DNA from: Dinoroseobacter sp049800775
GTDB taxonomy: Bacteria > Pseudomonadota > Alphaproteobacteria > Rhodobacterales > Rhodobacteraceae
Length of the DNA: 64,000 bases
Assembly: GCF_049800775.1 (NCBI RefSeq)
Contig: NZ_JBNAFR010000005.1
Coordinates: 1-64,000 of the forward strand
Direction: 5' to 3'
Every line of letters begins with the position of its first letter. Position 1 is the stretch's first letter. Position numbers and translations under genes: made by a program. Below, in pieces: positions 25,009 through 33,531 of this stretch. The notes under the pieces are model-generated. The model made no database searches and had not been told where the DNA came from. It saw nothing but the letters and a program-made list of their open reading frames with translations.

Positions 25009-25959
25009 ATGTCCCAGCCCCCGCTGACCCTCTACCTCGCCGCCCCGCGTGGATTCTGCGCGGGCGTGGATCGGGCGATCAAGATCGTGGAGATGGCGCT
25101 CGAGAAATGGGGTGCGCCGGTCTATGTCCGCCACGAGATCGTGCACAACAAATACGTGGTCGACGGGCTGCGCGCCAAGGGCGCGGTCTTTGTCAAGGAG
25201 CTGGAAGACTGCCCCGATGACCGCCCGGTGATCTTCTCGGCCCATGGCGTGCCGAAGGCCGTCCCCGCCGAGGCGGCCCGACGCGAGATGGTCTATGTGG
25301 ACGCGACCTGTCCGCTGGTGAGCAAGGTCCATATCGAGGCCGAACGCCACCATGGCAACGGCCTGCAGATGGTGATGATCGGCCATGAGGGCCATCCCGA
25401 GACTGTGGGCACCATGGGTCAGCTCCCGGAGGGCGAGGTCCTGCTGGTCGAGACGGTGGCGGATGTGGCGACGCTCACCCCGCGCGACCCGGATCAGCTG
25501 GCCTTCATCACCCAGACAACACTCTCGGTCGACGATACCGCCGATATCGTGGCCGCCCTGCAGGCGCGCTTTCCGGCGATTGTCGGGCCCCACAAGGAAG
25601 ACATCTGCTACGCCACCACGAACCGGCAGGGCGCGGTCAAGGCCATGGCCCCCAAGGCGGATGCCATGCTGGTGATCGGCGCGCCGAACTCGTCCAACTC
25701 CAAGCGGCTGGTCGAAGTGGGTCGGGCGGCGGGATGCGCGTATGCACAACTTGTCCAGCGCGCCGACGACATCGACTGGCGCGCGCTTGAGGGGATCGGC
25801 TCCATCGGGATCACGGCGGGGGCCTCGGCCCCGGAAGTGCTGGTCAATGAGGTGATCGACGCCTTCCGCGCACGGTTCGACGTCACCGTCGAGCAGGTCG
25901 AGACCGCGCAGGAGAATGTCGAATTCAAGGTCCCGCGCGTCCTGCGCGAAACGGCCTGA
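25009..25959 (+). CDS. ispH: 4-hydroxy-3-methylbut-2-enyl diphosphate reductase
   Basis: IspH is the last enzyme of the MEP isoprenoid pathway and reduces HMBPP to IPP and DMAPP using a [4Fe-4S] cluster. The three cluster cysteines are C17 (RGFCAGVDRAI), about C100 (DATCPLVSKVH) and about C199 (EDICYATTNRQ). The HGVP, GHEGHPET and ITQTTLSVDDT motifs and the final GASAPEVLVNEV are all in place. The 316 residues are normal. Start ATG follows GAGG. It is a single gene. Confidence 0.97.
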   Translation: MSQPPLTLYLAAPRGFCAGVDRAIKIVEMALEKWGAPVYVRHEIVHNKYVVDGLRAKGAVFVKELEDCPDDRPVIFSAHGVPKAVPAEAARREMVYVDATCPLVSKVHIEAERHHGNGLQMVMIGHEGHPETVGTMGQLPEGEVLLVETVADVATLTPRDPDQLAFITQTTLSVDDTADIVAALQARFPAIVGPHKEDICYATTNRQGAVKAMAPKADAMLVIGAPNSSNSKRLVEVGRAAGCAYAQLVQRADDIDWRALEGIGSIGITAGASAPEVLVNEVIDAFRARFDVTVEQVETAQENVEFKVPRVLRETA

Positions 25960-26283
25960 TCGCGCGCGGGGCGACGCCCGAGCCGGTCCAGCGTGCGCGC
26001 GGGCATCGCCCGGCTGCACACCCGTTCCGCCGAGACAATCTCACGCCACAAGCTGCACGGGCTAAGGGGGCGCGGCCCGCCAGGTGGACAGCGCCCATAA
26101 ACCCGCGAAATAGCCTGTAAATACCAGCGCCTCCGTCGGGAAAGCACGCCCGGGATGTGGGATCCGCGCCGCGCGCGCCCGAACCGCAGGCTCTGTGGAC
26201 CGGAAGGCGCCAAGACGCTGGCCAAGCGCGTTGGTTTCGCCTTACGCTGGGGCGCTTTCAGGTTTCTGCGAAAGGTCCGCCCG
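25960..26283 (+). other. 324-base gap without a gene
   Basis: I see no convincing ORF, hairpin terminator or operator here. Frames from the LysE-type gene stay open back to 26155, but the extra residues are arginine-rich and lack family similarity, and both reading frames are open simply because the DNA is GC-rich. Confidence 0.5.
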
Positions 26284-26898
26284 ATGATCACCACGTCCTT
26301 CCTGCTCACTGCCCTTGTGGTCGTCCTGTCGCCGGGCACCGGGGTGGTCTATACGCTTGCCCTGGGGCTGGGTCGCGGGCGCAGGGCGGCGGCTTGGGCC
26401 GCGCTGGGATGTACGTTCGGGATCGTGCCGCACCTCTTGGCGGCGACGCTGGGTCTGGCGGCGGTGCTGCATACCTCGGCCTTGCTGTTCAATGTGGTGA
26501 AGTTCGCGGGGGTGGCCTATCTGCTCTGGCTCGCATGGGGCGCGCTGCGCGACGGCGGCGCGTTGCAGGTCCGGGCGGAAACCACCGCCGAGCCCGGCTG
26601 GCGCATCGCCCGGCGCGGGGCACTGATCAACATCCTGAACCCCAAGCTGTCGATTTTCTTCCTCGCACTGCTGCCGCCCTTCCTGAGCGGGAACGCAGCG
26701 ACCGCCACGGCGGAAATGGCCCTGCTCGGGTCGGTTTTCATGGCGATGACCTTCGTGGTCTTTCTCGGCTATGGCGCCTTCGCGGCCAAGGCGCGGGACT
26801 GGGTGCTCGGCTCGGCCCGGGTGATGACGTGGCTGAACCGTTCGTTCGCGGCGGTCTTCGCACTGCTGGCCGGGCGGCTTGCGATGGAGCGCGCGTGA
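26284..26898 (+). CDS. LysE/RhtB family amino-acid exporter
   Basis: This 204-residue inner-membrane protein has five to six hydrophobic helices and family landmarks: an N-terminal segment with LSPGTGVVYTLALGLGRGRRAA (PGP-like motif), FAGVAYLLWLAWGALRDGG, and RRGALINILNPKLSIFFLALLPPFL (the NPK motif). Substrates are amino acids or small metabolites; which one is unknown. ATG 26284 starts at the first helix. The next gene begins close behind and may be co-transcribed. Confidence 0.88.
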   Translation: MITTSFLLTALVVVLSPGTGVVYTLALGLGRGRRAAAWAALGCTFGIVPHLLAATLGLAAVLHTSALLFNVVKFAGVAYLLWLAWGALRDGGALQVRAETTAEPGWRIARRGALINILNPKLSIFFLALLPPFLSGNAATATAEMALLGSVFMAMTFVVFLGYGAFAAKARDWVLGSARVMTWLNRSFAAVFALLAGRLAMERA

Positions 26899-26920
26899 CG
26901 CGCCGCGCCTGTCCCGGCCC

Positions 26921-27580
26921 GTGAAGCGGCTGGTCACCTCCTTTGCGGCCTGGCTGCTGGGCTCGGGCCTGATCCTGCTGGCGCGGCTGCTGACCGCTCC
27001 GCGGGCGATCTGGCAAGGGATCGAGCCTGTCCCGCGCCAACGGGTCTATTTCGCCAACCACACCAGCAACGCAGATCTGATCCTGATCTGGACCGTCCTG
27101 CCCCCGCGCCTGCGCAAGCAGACCCGCGCGGTCGCGGGCAGCGATTACTGGCTGAAGTCGAGGCTGCGCGCCTTTGTCGGCCATGAGGTCGTCCGCGCCG
27201 TGATGATCGAACGCCGGCCCGAGCATCGGGGGGATGAGGATCCGGTGGCCAAGATCCTCGAGGCGGTGGATCAGGGGGATTCCCTGATCATCTTCCCCGA
27301 AGGCAAGCGCAACATGACCGATCAGCCGGTCCTGCCCTTCAAATCAGGCATCTACAACGTTTCCAAGGCGCGGCCCGACCTCGACCTCGTTCCCGTCTGG
27401 ATCGAGAACCTGAACAGCGTCATGCCCAAGGGCCATGTGATCCCGGTGCCGCTGCTCTGCACGGTCAGCTTCGGCGCGCCGGTCCGGGTGGCGCCGGGTG
27501 AAAGCATCGACGCCTTTCTCACCCGCGCCTCGGACGCGATGGTCGCCCTGCGCCCGCAGAATGGAGGGCCGCGCGCATGA
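26921..27580 (+). CDS. 1-acyl-sn-glycerol-3-phosphate acyltransferase-like protein (PlsC family)
   Basis: This membrane-bound acyltransferase has a canonical HX4D motif (NHTSNADLILIW), an N-terminal hydrophobic helix, and IIFPEGKRN for the second block (FPEG followed by K in place of T). It overlaps by four bases a CdsA-like gene, so the two probably act in sequence: acylating lysophosphatidate, then activating phosphatidate with CTP. The start is uncertain. GTG 26921 lies just after the LysE stop and begins KRLVTSFAAWLL; TTG 26879 would overlap LysE by 20 bases. Confidence 0.82.
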   Translation: MKRLVTSFAAWLLGSGLILLARLLTAPRAIWQGIEPVPRQRVYFANHTSNADLILIWTVLPPRLRKQTRAVAGSDYWLKSRLRAFVGHEVVRAVMIERRPEHRGDEDPVAKILEAVDQGDSLIIFPEGKRNMTDQPVLPFKSGIYNVSKARPDLDLVPVWIENLNSVMPKGHVIPVPLLCTVSFGAPVRVAPGESIDAFLTRASDAMVALRPQNGGPRA

Positions 27581-28539
27581 CAGAGATCCCGCTCGAGCCC
27601 CATCCCTTCGCCTGGGAGATCATCGGGGTCGGAACGCTCCTGATCCTCGCGACATTGCTGGGCGAGGCCCTGCGCTGGCGCTACGCGCCCAACGAGGACA
27701 ACACCACGATCGAGAACCTGAACGCGCGCATCATGGCCTGGTGGGCGATGACCGCGCTGGTCGCGCTGTTCTCGCTGGGCGGGGATGCGGGGATCGTGGT
27801 GCTTTTCGCGATCTGCTCCTTCTCGGCCCTGCGGGAGTTCATGACGCTCACCCGGAAACGGGTGGCCGATCACTGGGCGATTGCCGCGTCCTTCTTCGTG
27901 ATGCTGCCGGTGCAATATGTGCTGGTCGGGATGGGCTGGTACGGGATGTCCTCGATGTTCATCCCGGTCTATGCCTTTCTGCTGCTGCCGATCCTCTCGG
28001 CGCTGGAGGGGGACCGGACGAACTTCCTCGAACGCGTGGCGGAAACCCAATGGGCGCTGATGATCTGCGTCTATTGCATGAGCCATGTGCCCGCGCTGCT
28101 GACGCTCGAGATCCCCGGCTATGATGGGCGACCGATCCTGCTGATCGCCTGGCTTGTGATCGTGGTGCAGATCGCGGATGTGCTGCAATATGCCGGGACC
28201 AAGCTGATTGGACGGCGCAAGATCGCGCCCGCCCTGTCCCGCTCGCGCACATGGGAGGGGACGATGGCCGGTGTCCTGCTGGCGAGCCTGATCGGCGGTG
28301 CGCTCTGGTGGATTACGCCCTTCGCCCCGTGGCAGGCCCTTTTGCTCGCGCTCATGGTGGCAGCTGTGGGGATGTTCGGGGCGCTGGTGATGAATGCGAT
28401 CAAGCGGGATCGCGGGGTCAAGGATTGGGGCCCGATGTTCGCGGGCCATGGCGGGTTCATCGACCGGCTCGATTCCGTGCTCTTTGCGGCGCCTATCTTC
28501 TTTCACGTGGTGCGGTTCTTCTTCGACGCAAGCCCCTGA
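27577..28539 (+). CDS. Phosphatidate cytidylyltransferase-like protein (CdsA family)
   Basis: This 320-residue polytopic membrane protein carries the CTP-transferase signature near the C-terminus: SRSRTWEGTMAG, then KRDRGVKDWGPMFAGHGGFIDRLDS, the family active site with metal-binding aspartates. The N-terminal half has five or more hydrophobic helices. It overlaps the acyltransferase by four bases. The housekeeping cdsA of this order normally sits with uppS and dxr, so this is probably a second copy paired with its own acyltransferase, as with E. coli YnbB; that inference needs the rest of the genome. Confidence 0.85.
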   Translation: MTEIPLEPHPFAWEIIGVGTLLILATLLGEALRWRYAPNEDNTTIENLNARIMAWWAMTALVALFSLGGDAGIVVLFAICSFSALREFMTLTRKRVADHWAIAASFFVMLPVQYVLVGMGWYGMSSMFIPVYAFLLLPILSALEGDRTNFLERVAETQWALMICVYCMSHVPALLTLEIPGYDGRPILLIAWLVIVVQIADVLQYAGTKLIGRRKIAPALSRSRTWEGTMAGVLLASLIGGALWWITPFAPWQALLLALMVAAVGMFGALVMNAIKRDRGVKDWGPMFAGHGGFIDRLDSVLFAAPIFFHVVRFFFDASP

Positions 28540-28606
28540 GGCGCAAACTGCCCGGCACGGACAGCGCCCCCTTGCAGCCTCCCGACGGGGGCGGCACAAA
28601 GGCCCC

Positions 28607-29059
28607 ATGACACAGATCCCCCGTTCCGCCCTGATCCTCGGTCTCGCCGGTCTGCTCCCGTTCCTGTTCGGCGCGGGCACGCTTCTGTCCGAGGGGCTGG
28701 CGCGTTTCGGGATGGACAGCTTCGGCCCCCGCTTCATCGGGCCCTATGTGCAGATCTTCTATGGCACGATCATTCTGGCCTTCATGTCCGGCGTGCTCTG
28801 GGGCTTTGCAACCAAGGCCACGGGGACAGTGGCGACGACCGGCTACGGGCTGAGCGTCGTGCCCGCGCTCTGGGCGTTTTTCATGGTCGGTGGGGGGCCG
28901 GTCTCGGCCCAGATGAATCTGATCACGGGCTTTGTCGGGCTCTTGGCGCTCGACTATCTGTTCTGGAAACAAGGGCTCGCCCCGGCCTGGTGGTTGCATC
29001 TGCGCGTGCTGTTGACCAGCATCGTGGTGGCCTGTCTGGCGGTCGGGGTCCTGCTGTGA
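28607..29059 (+). CDS. DUF3429 family membrane protein
   Basis: This 150-residue protein has four predicted hydrophobic segments, near residues 8-25, 45-66, 78-95 and 128-149. The DUF3429 features visible are ALILGLAGLLPF, the YGTIILAFMSGVLWGFA helix, and LLALDYLFWKQGLAPAWWLHLRVLLT. The function is unknown. The ATG at 28607 begins the first helix; the frame is open upstream but lies within the cdsA-like gene. It overlaps the next methyltransferase by four bases (GTGA). Confidence 0.82.
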   Translation: MTQIPRSALILGLAGLLPFLFGAGTLLSEGLARFGMDSFGPRFIGPYVQIFYGTIILAFMSGVLWGFATKATGTVATTGYGLSVVPALWAFFMVGGGPVSAQMNLITGFVGLLALDYLFWKQGLAPAWWLHLRVLLTSIVVACLAVGVLL

Positions 29060-29655
29060 GCGATCCGCAAACCCTCGCGGTCTATGGGCGCGAAGCCGAG
29101 CGGTATCGCGCCCGATTTGCGGATAAGGGGGCCGATGGCCATCTGCGCGCCTTTCTCGACGGGCTGCCGGACAAGGCGGATGTGCTCGATCTGGGCTGCG
29201 GACCCGGGCGGGCCGCCTCCCTGATGCAGAAGGCCGGTCACCGGGTCATCGCCTATGATGCAACGCCGGAATTCGTGGTCCAAGCCAGAGAGCTGGGCGT
29301 GGATGCCCGCCTGGCCCGGTTCGACGATCTGACCGCCCAGGCGGCCTTCGATGGGATCTGGGCCAATTTCAGCCTGCTCCACGCCCCGCGCGCCGAAATG
29401 CCGGGCCACCTTGCTGCGATCGCCCGGGCGCTGCGCCCCGGCGGCCTGCTCCATCTCGGCCTCAAGCTCGGAGAGGGCGAGGAACGCGACGCGCTCGGCA
29501 GGTTCTACACCTATTACACCGAAGAGGCCCTGCGCGCCCTGCTCGCCGAGATGGGCCTGACGGTCACCGATGCCGATTATGGCCGGGGCGAAGGCCTCTC
29601 GGGCAGCACCGATCCCTATATCATCCTCACCTCCCGGAGACCCGATCATGGCTGA
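29056..29655 (+). CDS. Class I SAM-dependent methyltransferase
   Basis: This 199-residue protein has the Rossmann SAM-binding motif VLDLGCGPGRAASLM (about 43-57), motif II YDAT, and ANFSLLHA in place of the acidic post-II motif. The substrate is unknown. Start GTG 29056 overlaps the DUF3429 stop by four bases and begins SDPQTLAVYGREAERY, the usual N-terminus of this small group. The 3' end overlaps rnhA by eight bases. The family commonly precedes rnhA in Rhodobacterales. Confidence 0.85.
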   Translation: MSDPQTLAVYGREAERYRARFADKGADGHLRAFLDGLPDKADVLDLGCGPGRAASLMQKAGHRVIAYDATPEFVVQARELGVDARLARFDDLTAQAAFDGIWANFSLLHAPRAEMPGHLAAIARALRPGGLLHLGLKLGEGEERDALGRFYTYYTEEALRALLAEMGLTVTDADYGRGEGLSGSTDPYIILTSRRPDHG

Positions 29656-30115
29656 GCTCTTTGCCTATACCGATGGCGCCTGTTCGGGAAATCCCGGCCC
29701 GGGGGGGTGGGGCGCGCTGCTGATTGCGCGCGACGGCGACGCGGTCGTGAAAGAGCGGACCCTGAAGGGCGGCGAGGCCCACACCACCAACAACCGCATG
29801 GAACTGCTGGCCGCGATCAACGCGCTCGAGGCTCTGGAACGACCCGCTCAGCTCACGGTCGTGACCGACAGCGCCTATGTGAAAGGCGGGGTGACCGGGT
29901 GGATCCACGGCTGGAAACGCAATGGCTGGAAAACCTCCACCAAGAAGCCCGTGAAGAACGAGGATCTCTGGCGTCGCCTCGACGAAGCGCAGGCCCGGCA
30001 TGACGTGCAATGGGAGTGGGTGAAGGGCCATGCAGGCCACCCGGAAAACGAACGCGCCGACGAGCTGGCCCGGGCCGGCATGGCCCCGTTCAAACCCGGC
30101 AAGAGCAAGAGCTAG
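29648..30115 (+). CDS. rnhA: Ribonuclease HI
   Basis: RNase HI cleaves the RNA strand of RNA-DNA hybrids. The DEDD active site is complete: D9 in YTDGACSGNPGPGGWG, E47 in TNNRMELLAAI, D69 in VTDSAYVKGG, and the last aspartate in ENERADELAR. The basic handle (WKRNGWKTSTKKPVKN) is present. The 155 residues are standard. The ATG at 29648 is inside the end of the methyltransferase gene. A paired dispersed repeat follows and may act as terminator. Confidence 0.97.
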   Translation: MAELFAYTDGACSGNPGPGGWGALLIARDGDAVVKERTLKGGEAHTTNNRMELLAAINALEALERPAQLTVVTDSAYVKGGVTGWIHGWKRNGWKTSTKKPVKNEDLWRRLDEAQARHDVQWEWVKGHAGHPENERADELARAGMAPFKPGKSKS

Positions 30116-30138
30116 GCGCGCACCAGAAGAGATTTTGT

Positions 30139-30266
30139 GCCTCCGGCGGGGATATTTCCGGACTTAAGACATCAGCGCGCGCCCAAGTTTGACCGGCTTC
30201 AGACAGGCGGATCGCTCGGCTTCTCGCAGCAGGTTTCTTAAGTCTCCAAATATCCCCGCCGGAGGC
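30139..30266. repeat. Inverted pair of the dispersed Rhodobacterales-type repeat
   Basis: GCCTCCGGCGGGGATATTT (30139-30157) recurs exactly inverted at 30248-30266. With the adjoining ACTTAAGA segments the arms extend to 31 bp (30139-30169 and 30236-30266) with 28 matches, around a 66-base centre. It fills most of the gap between convergent rnhA and fmt, so it can form one long hairpin in either transcript and probably terminates both. The core GCCTCCGGCGGG resembles copy 1 at 15212-15246. Confidence 0.75.
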
Positions 30267-30297
30267 TCCTATCCGCGCCACCAGCGCAAACAGATGA

Positions 30298-31197
30298 TCA
30301 GGAAAGCTGCTCAGGCAGGCTGAGACCGCGGAGGATATCCGCAGCTTCGGACGCTTTCTTTCCGGCCCGCTGCGCCCGGGTGATCTCGACCGCTCCGCTG
30401 CCGCACGCCACGGTGAACCCCTCCAGCACTTGACCGGGTGTGCCTGTGCCACTGACGAGACGGGAGGCCAGAAGCTTCACCCGCTCGCCCGCGATCTCGC
30501 ACCAGGCCCCGGGAAATGGCGACAATCCGCGGATCTGCCGGTCGATGTCTGTCGCTGGCCGGGTCCAATCGATCCGGGCCTCGGATTTGTCGATCTTGGC
30601 GGCATAGGTCACGCCGGTCTCGGGCTGGGTCTCGGCCACAAGGTCCGGGCGCTGTGCCAAGGCCTCCACGATCAGGCGCGCGCCCAGATCCGAGAGCCGA
30701 TCGTGGAGCGCGCCGGTGGTATCCTCAGGCCCGATCGGTATGGCCTCGCGCAGCAGCACCGGGCCGGTATCGAGCCCCGCCTCCATCTGCATGATGCAGA
30801 CCCCGGTCTCAGCATCCCCGGCCAGGATCGCCCGGTGGATCGGTGCCGCCCCGCGCCAACGCGGCAGAAGCGAGGCATGGATGTTCCAGCAGCCATGCTC
30901 TGGCGCGTCCAGCACCGCCTGCGGCAGGATCAGCCCATAGGCCACGACAACCGCGATCTCGGCGCCAAGGGCGGCGAACTCCGCCTGCGCCTCGGCCCCT
31001 TTCAACGAGACCGGGTGACGGACCATCAGGCCCAACGCCTCGGCGCGGGCCTGGACCGGGCTCGGGCGGGGCTTCTTGCCCCGACCTGCGGGGCGGGGCG
31101 GCTGGCAATAGACCGCGGCGATCTCATGCCCGGCTGAAACCAGCGCGTCCAGCACCGGGACCGAAAAGGCCGGTGTGCCCATGAAAACCAGTCTCAT
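30298..31197 (-). CDS. fmt: Methionyl-tRNA formyltransferase
   Basis: This enzyme formylates initiator Met-tRNA. The N-terminal MRLVFMGTPAFSVPVLDALV, the RPAGRGKKPRPSPVQ loop that contacts the acceptor stem, and the catalytic-site sequence GCWNIHASLLPRWRGAAPIHRAIL with GVCIMQMEAGLDTGPVL are all present. The 299 residues are normal. It overlaps the upstream deformylase-like gene by four bases, giving the expected def-fmt operon. Confidence 0.97.
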   Translation of the reverse strand: MRLVFMGTPAFSVPVLDALVSAGHEIAAVYCQPPRPAGRGKKPRPSPVQARAEALGLMVRHPVSLKGAEAQAEFAALGAEIAVVVAYGLILPQAVLDAPEHGCWNIHASLLPRWRGAAPIHRAILAGDAETGVCIMQMEAGLDTGPVLLREAIPIGPEDTTGALHDRLSDLGARLIVEALAQRPDLVAETQPETGVTYAAKIDKSEARIDWTRPATDIDRQIRGLSPFPGAWCEIAGERVKLLASRLVSGTGTPGQVLEGFTVACGSGAVEITRAQRAGKKASEAADILRGLSLPEQLS

Positions 31198-31688
31198 TTG
31201 TCCTGCTTTCGTGCCTTGCGCAGCAGCATGTCGCGCTTGGTCTTGCTCAGCCGGTCGAAATACATCCGCCCGGCCAGATGATCGATCTGGTGCTGCACGC
31301 TCGTAGCCCAGAGACCGACGAAATCCTGCTCTTTCACCGCGCCGGTCGCATCGAGGAACCGCACGGTCACGGCCCGCGGACGTTCGATCTTGGCAAAGAC
31401 CCCGGGCAGGTTCGGCGAGGCCTCTTCATGGCTGCGCAGCTTGGCACTGGCATGGAGGACTTCCGGATTGGCCATTCGCACCGCGCGCCCGCGATCCTCG
31501 GACGCGTCGACCACTGCGAGGGCCTGCATCACTCCGATCTGCGGGGCCGCGAGACCGACACCGGGCATCGCCTCCATCGTGTCGATCATATCGTCCCAGA
31601 TGGCGCGGATCTCGTCGGTGATCTCGGTGACGGGTTCTGCGGCACTGCGCAGACGCTTGTCAGGCCAGGGGATGAAGGGTTGGATCAT
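31194..31688 (-). CDS. Peptide deformylase-like protein with degenerate active site
   Basis: This 164-residue homologue of peptide deformylase keeps motif 1 (GVGLAAPQ, 43-50) but motif 2, normally EGCLS with the metal cysteine, reads EEASPNL (88-94), so the cysteine is serine (S91), and motif 3, normally HEIDH, reads HQIDH (133-137), losing the catalytic glutamate. The two metal histidines remain. It therefore probably lacks standard deformylase activity. It sits between an intact def (31 bases upstream) and fmt (four-base overlap), so it arose by tandem duplication and is kept in frame. PDF-like proteins of this sort are known in alphaproteobacteria; the role is unclear. Confidence 0.85.
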   Translation of the reverse strand: MIQPFIPWPDKRLRSAAEPVTEITDEIRAIWDDMIDTMEAMPGVGLAAPQIGVMQALAVVDASEDRGRAVRMANPEVLHASAKLRSHEEASPNLPGVFAKIERPRAVTVRFLDATGAVKEQDFVGLWATSVQHQIDHLAGRMYFDRLSKTKRDMLLRKARKQDK

Positions 31689-31719
31689 CGCCGCCTCTCA
31701 GAGCGCGCGCAGGCGCGCG

Positions 31720-32244
31720 TCAGCTGCCCGCACGGGCCCGCTCACGCTTGAGCTTGACCATCTTGCGGGTGATGAGCTGCCGCTTCAGCGGCTTGAGATA
31801 GTCGATGAAGAGCTTGCCATCGAGATGGTCAATCTCGTGCTGCACGCAGGTGGCGTAAAGCCCGTCCATCTTGGCGCTGGCCTCGCCCCCGTCCAGCGTG
31901 GTCCAGCGGACCTCGACCTCGGCCGGGCGCTCGACATCCGCGTACATCTCGGGGATCGAGAGGCAGCCCTCTTCATAGGTGTTCATCTCTTCGGAGGACC
32001 ACATGATCTCGGGGTTGATCAGAACCATCGGATCCGGGTCCCCGTCCTTGGGCGCGCAATCCATGGTGATGATCCGGGTCATCGCCGCCACTTGCGGCCC
32101 GGCCAGCCCGATCCCCGGGGCGTCATACATGGTCACCAGCATATCCTCGGCGAGCGCGCGGATCTCGTCGGTGACTTCGGCCACCGGATCGACGGTTTTC
32201 TTCAGGCGCGGGTCGGGGTGGATCAGGATCGGTCGAATGGTCAT
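31720..32244 (-). CDS. def: Peptide deformylase
   Basis: This enzyme removes the formyl group from nascent N-terminal methionine. All three motifs are intact: GIGLAGPQ (44-51), EEGCLSIP with metal ligand C94, and HEIDH (136-140) with metal histidines and catalytic E137. Length is 174. The ATG at 32244 begins the usual MTIRPILIHPDPRLKK; the frame continues upstream to 32721, but that is the antisense of the lyase gene. It leads the def-(def-like)-fmt operon. Confidence 0.96.
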   Translation of the reverse strand: MTIRPILIHPDPRLKKTVDPVAEVTDEIRALAEDMLVTMYDAPGIGLAGPQVAAMTRIITMDCAPKDGDPDPMVLINPEIMWSSEEMNTYEEGCLSIPEMYADVERPAEVEVRWTTLDGGEASAKMDGLYATCVQHEIDHLDGKLFIDYLKPLKRQLITRKMVKLKRERARAGS

Positions 32245-32355
32245 GAAGCTGATGTAATCGACCCGTATGGTCAGCGCAACATCGTGTCCCCCGGCCCGGG
32301 GACTTGCACCTGCCCCGGATCCCGTTAGCTTCGGCCGGTACTCACGGAGACCTTC

Positions 32356-33528
32356 ATGACCTTTGACACCCAGATCGACCGGCGCGGCACGGATTGCTCC
32401 AAATGGGACCTGATGGAGCGCGCCTTTGGCGTGCCTGCCGAAGACGGGCTTGCCATGTGGATCGCGGATATGGATTTCGCCCCGGCCCCCGTTTTGCAGG
32501 ACGCCATGCGGGGCCTGCTGGAACGCGCCGATTACGGGTATTTCTGCGGGCTCGAAAGCTATGAGGATGCGATCATCGGCTGGATGCGGGACCGCCATGG
32601 CTGGACCATGGACCGGGACTGGATGTTCACCACATACGGGCTCGGCAACGGGATCGCGATCACCCTCAACGCGCTGACCGAGCCCGGCGACGAGATCGCG
32701 ATCTTCTCGCCGGTCTATCACGAGTTTGCCAACAAGATCCGCAAGACCGGGCGCGTGGTCCGCGAGCTGCCGCTGGTGATCGAGGACGGGATCTATCGCA
32801 TGGATTTCGACGCCTATGACGGGATGCTCTCGGGGCGCGAGAAGATGATCATCGCCTGCTCACCCCACAACCCGGCGGGACGGGTCTGGACCCAGGCCGA
32901 GCTGAGCGGCCTCGCGGCCTTCTGTCAGCGGCACGACCTGATGCTGATCTCGGACGAGATCCACGCGGATCTGACCTTTGCGGGACACACGCATATTCCG
33001 ATGCATGTGGCCGCGCCTGAGATCACGGACCGGCTGGTCATGACGACATCGGCCTCCAAGACCTTCAACATCGCGGGGGGGCGCACGGGCTGCGTGACCA
33101 TCCCGGACCCGGATCTGCGCGCGCGGTTTTTCAAGTTCTTCAATGCGCTCGACATGCAGCCCAACCTGATGGGCGTGGCCCTGACCCGCGCGGCCTATTC
33201 GACCGAGGGGGCGGCCTGGGCCGATGCGCTCTGCGCCTATCTGGAGGAGAACGCGACGCGTTTCATCGACGGTGTCAACGCGATCCCCGGCCTGCGCGCG
33301 ATGCCGATGCAGGGCACCTATCTCGCATGGGTTGATTTCGCCGATACCGGCATGGCCCGCGCAGAGTTCTCCGACCGGGTCTATGGCAGTGCCAGGATCG
33401 CCACCACCCCCGGGCATACGCTGGGCCAGGGCGGCGAGAGCTTCCTGCGGTTCAATATCGGCACCAACCGCGCGCGGATCGACGAGGCGGTGACCCGCCT
33501 CGCGGATGCGTTCAAGGACCTGCAATAA
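32356..33528 (+). CDS. MalY/PatB-type PLP-dependent C-S lyase (putative cystathionine beta-lyase)
   Basis: This fold-type I aminotransferase-like enzyme has the MalY/PatB hallmarks: WIADMDFAPAP near the start, YGYFCGLESYEDAIIGWM, SPHNPAGRVWTQAEL, SDEIHADLTFAGHTHIP, and the PLP lysine K235 in SASKTFNIAGGRTGC. It probably cleaves cystathionine or other cysteine S-conjugates to pyruvate, ammonia and a thiol. GGAGA precedes the ATG by about six bases. 390 residues is full length. It is divergent from def and convergent with a small hypothetical gene. Confidence 0.9.
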   Translation: MTFDTQIDRRGTDCSKWDLMERAFGVPAEDGLAMWIADMDFAPAPVLQDAMRGLLERADYGYFCGLESYEDAIIGWMRDRHGWTMDRDWMFTTYGLGNGIAITLNALTEPGDEIAIFSPVYHEFANKIRKTGRVVRELPLVIEDGIYRMDFDAYDGMLSGREKMIIACSPHNPAGRVWTQAELSGLAAFCQRHDLMLISDEIHADLTFAGHTHIPMHVAAPEITDRLVMTTSASKTFNIAGGRTGCVTIPDPDLRARFFKFFNALDMQPNLMGVALTRAAYSTEGAAWADALCAYLEENATRFIDGVNAIPGLRAMPMQGTYLAWVDFADTGMARAEFSDRVYGSARIATTPGHTLGQGGESFLRFNIGTNRARIDEAVTRLADAFKDLQ

Positions 33529-33531
33529 GGC

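Noticed and set aside
26116..26142. GTAAATACCAGCGCCTCCGTCGGG looks faintly like the dispersed repeat core in reverse.
   Set aside because: Only short stretches match and the order of elements differs, so I do not count it as a copy.
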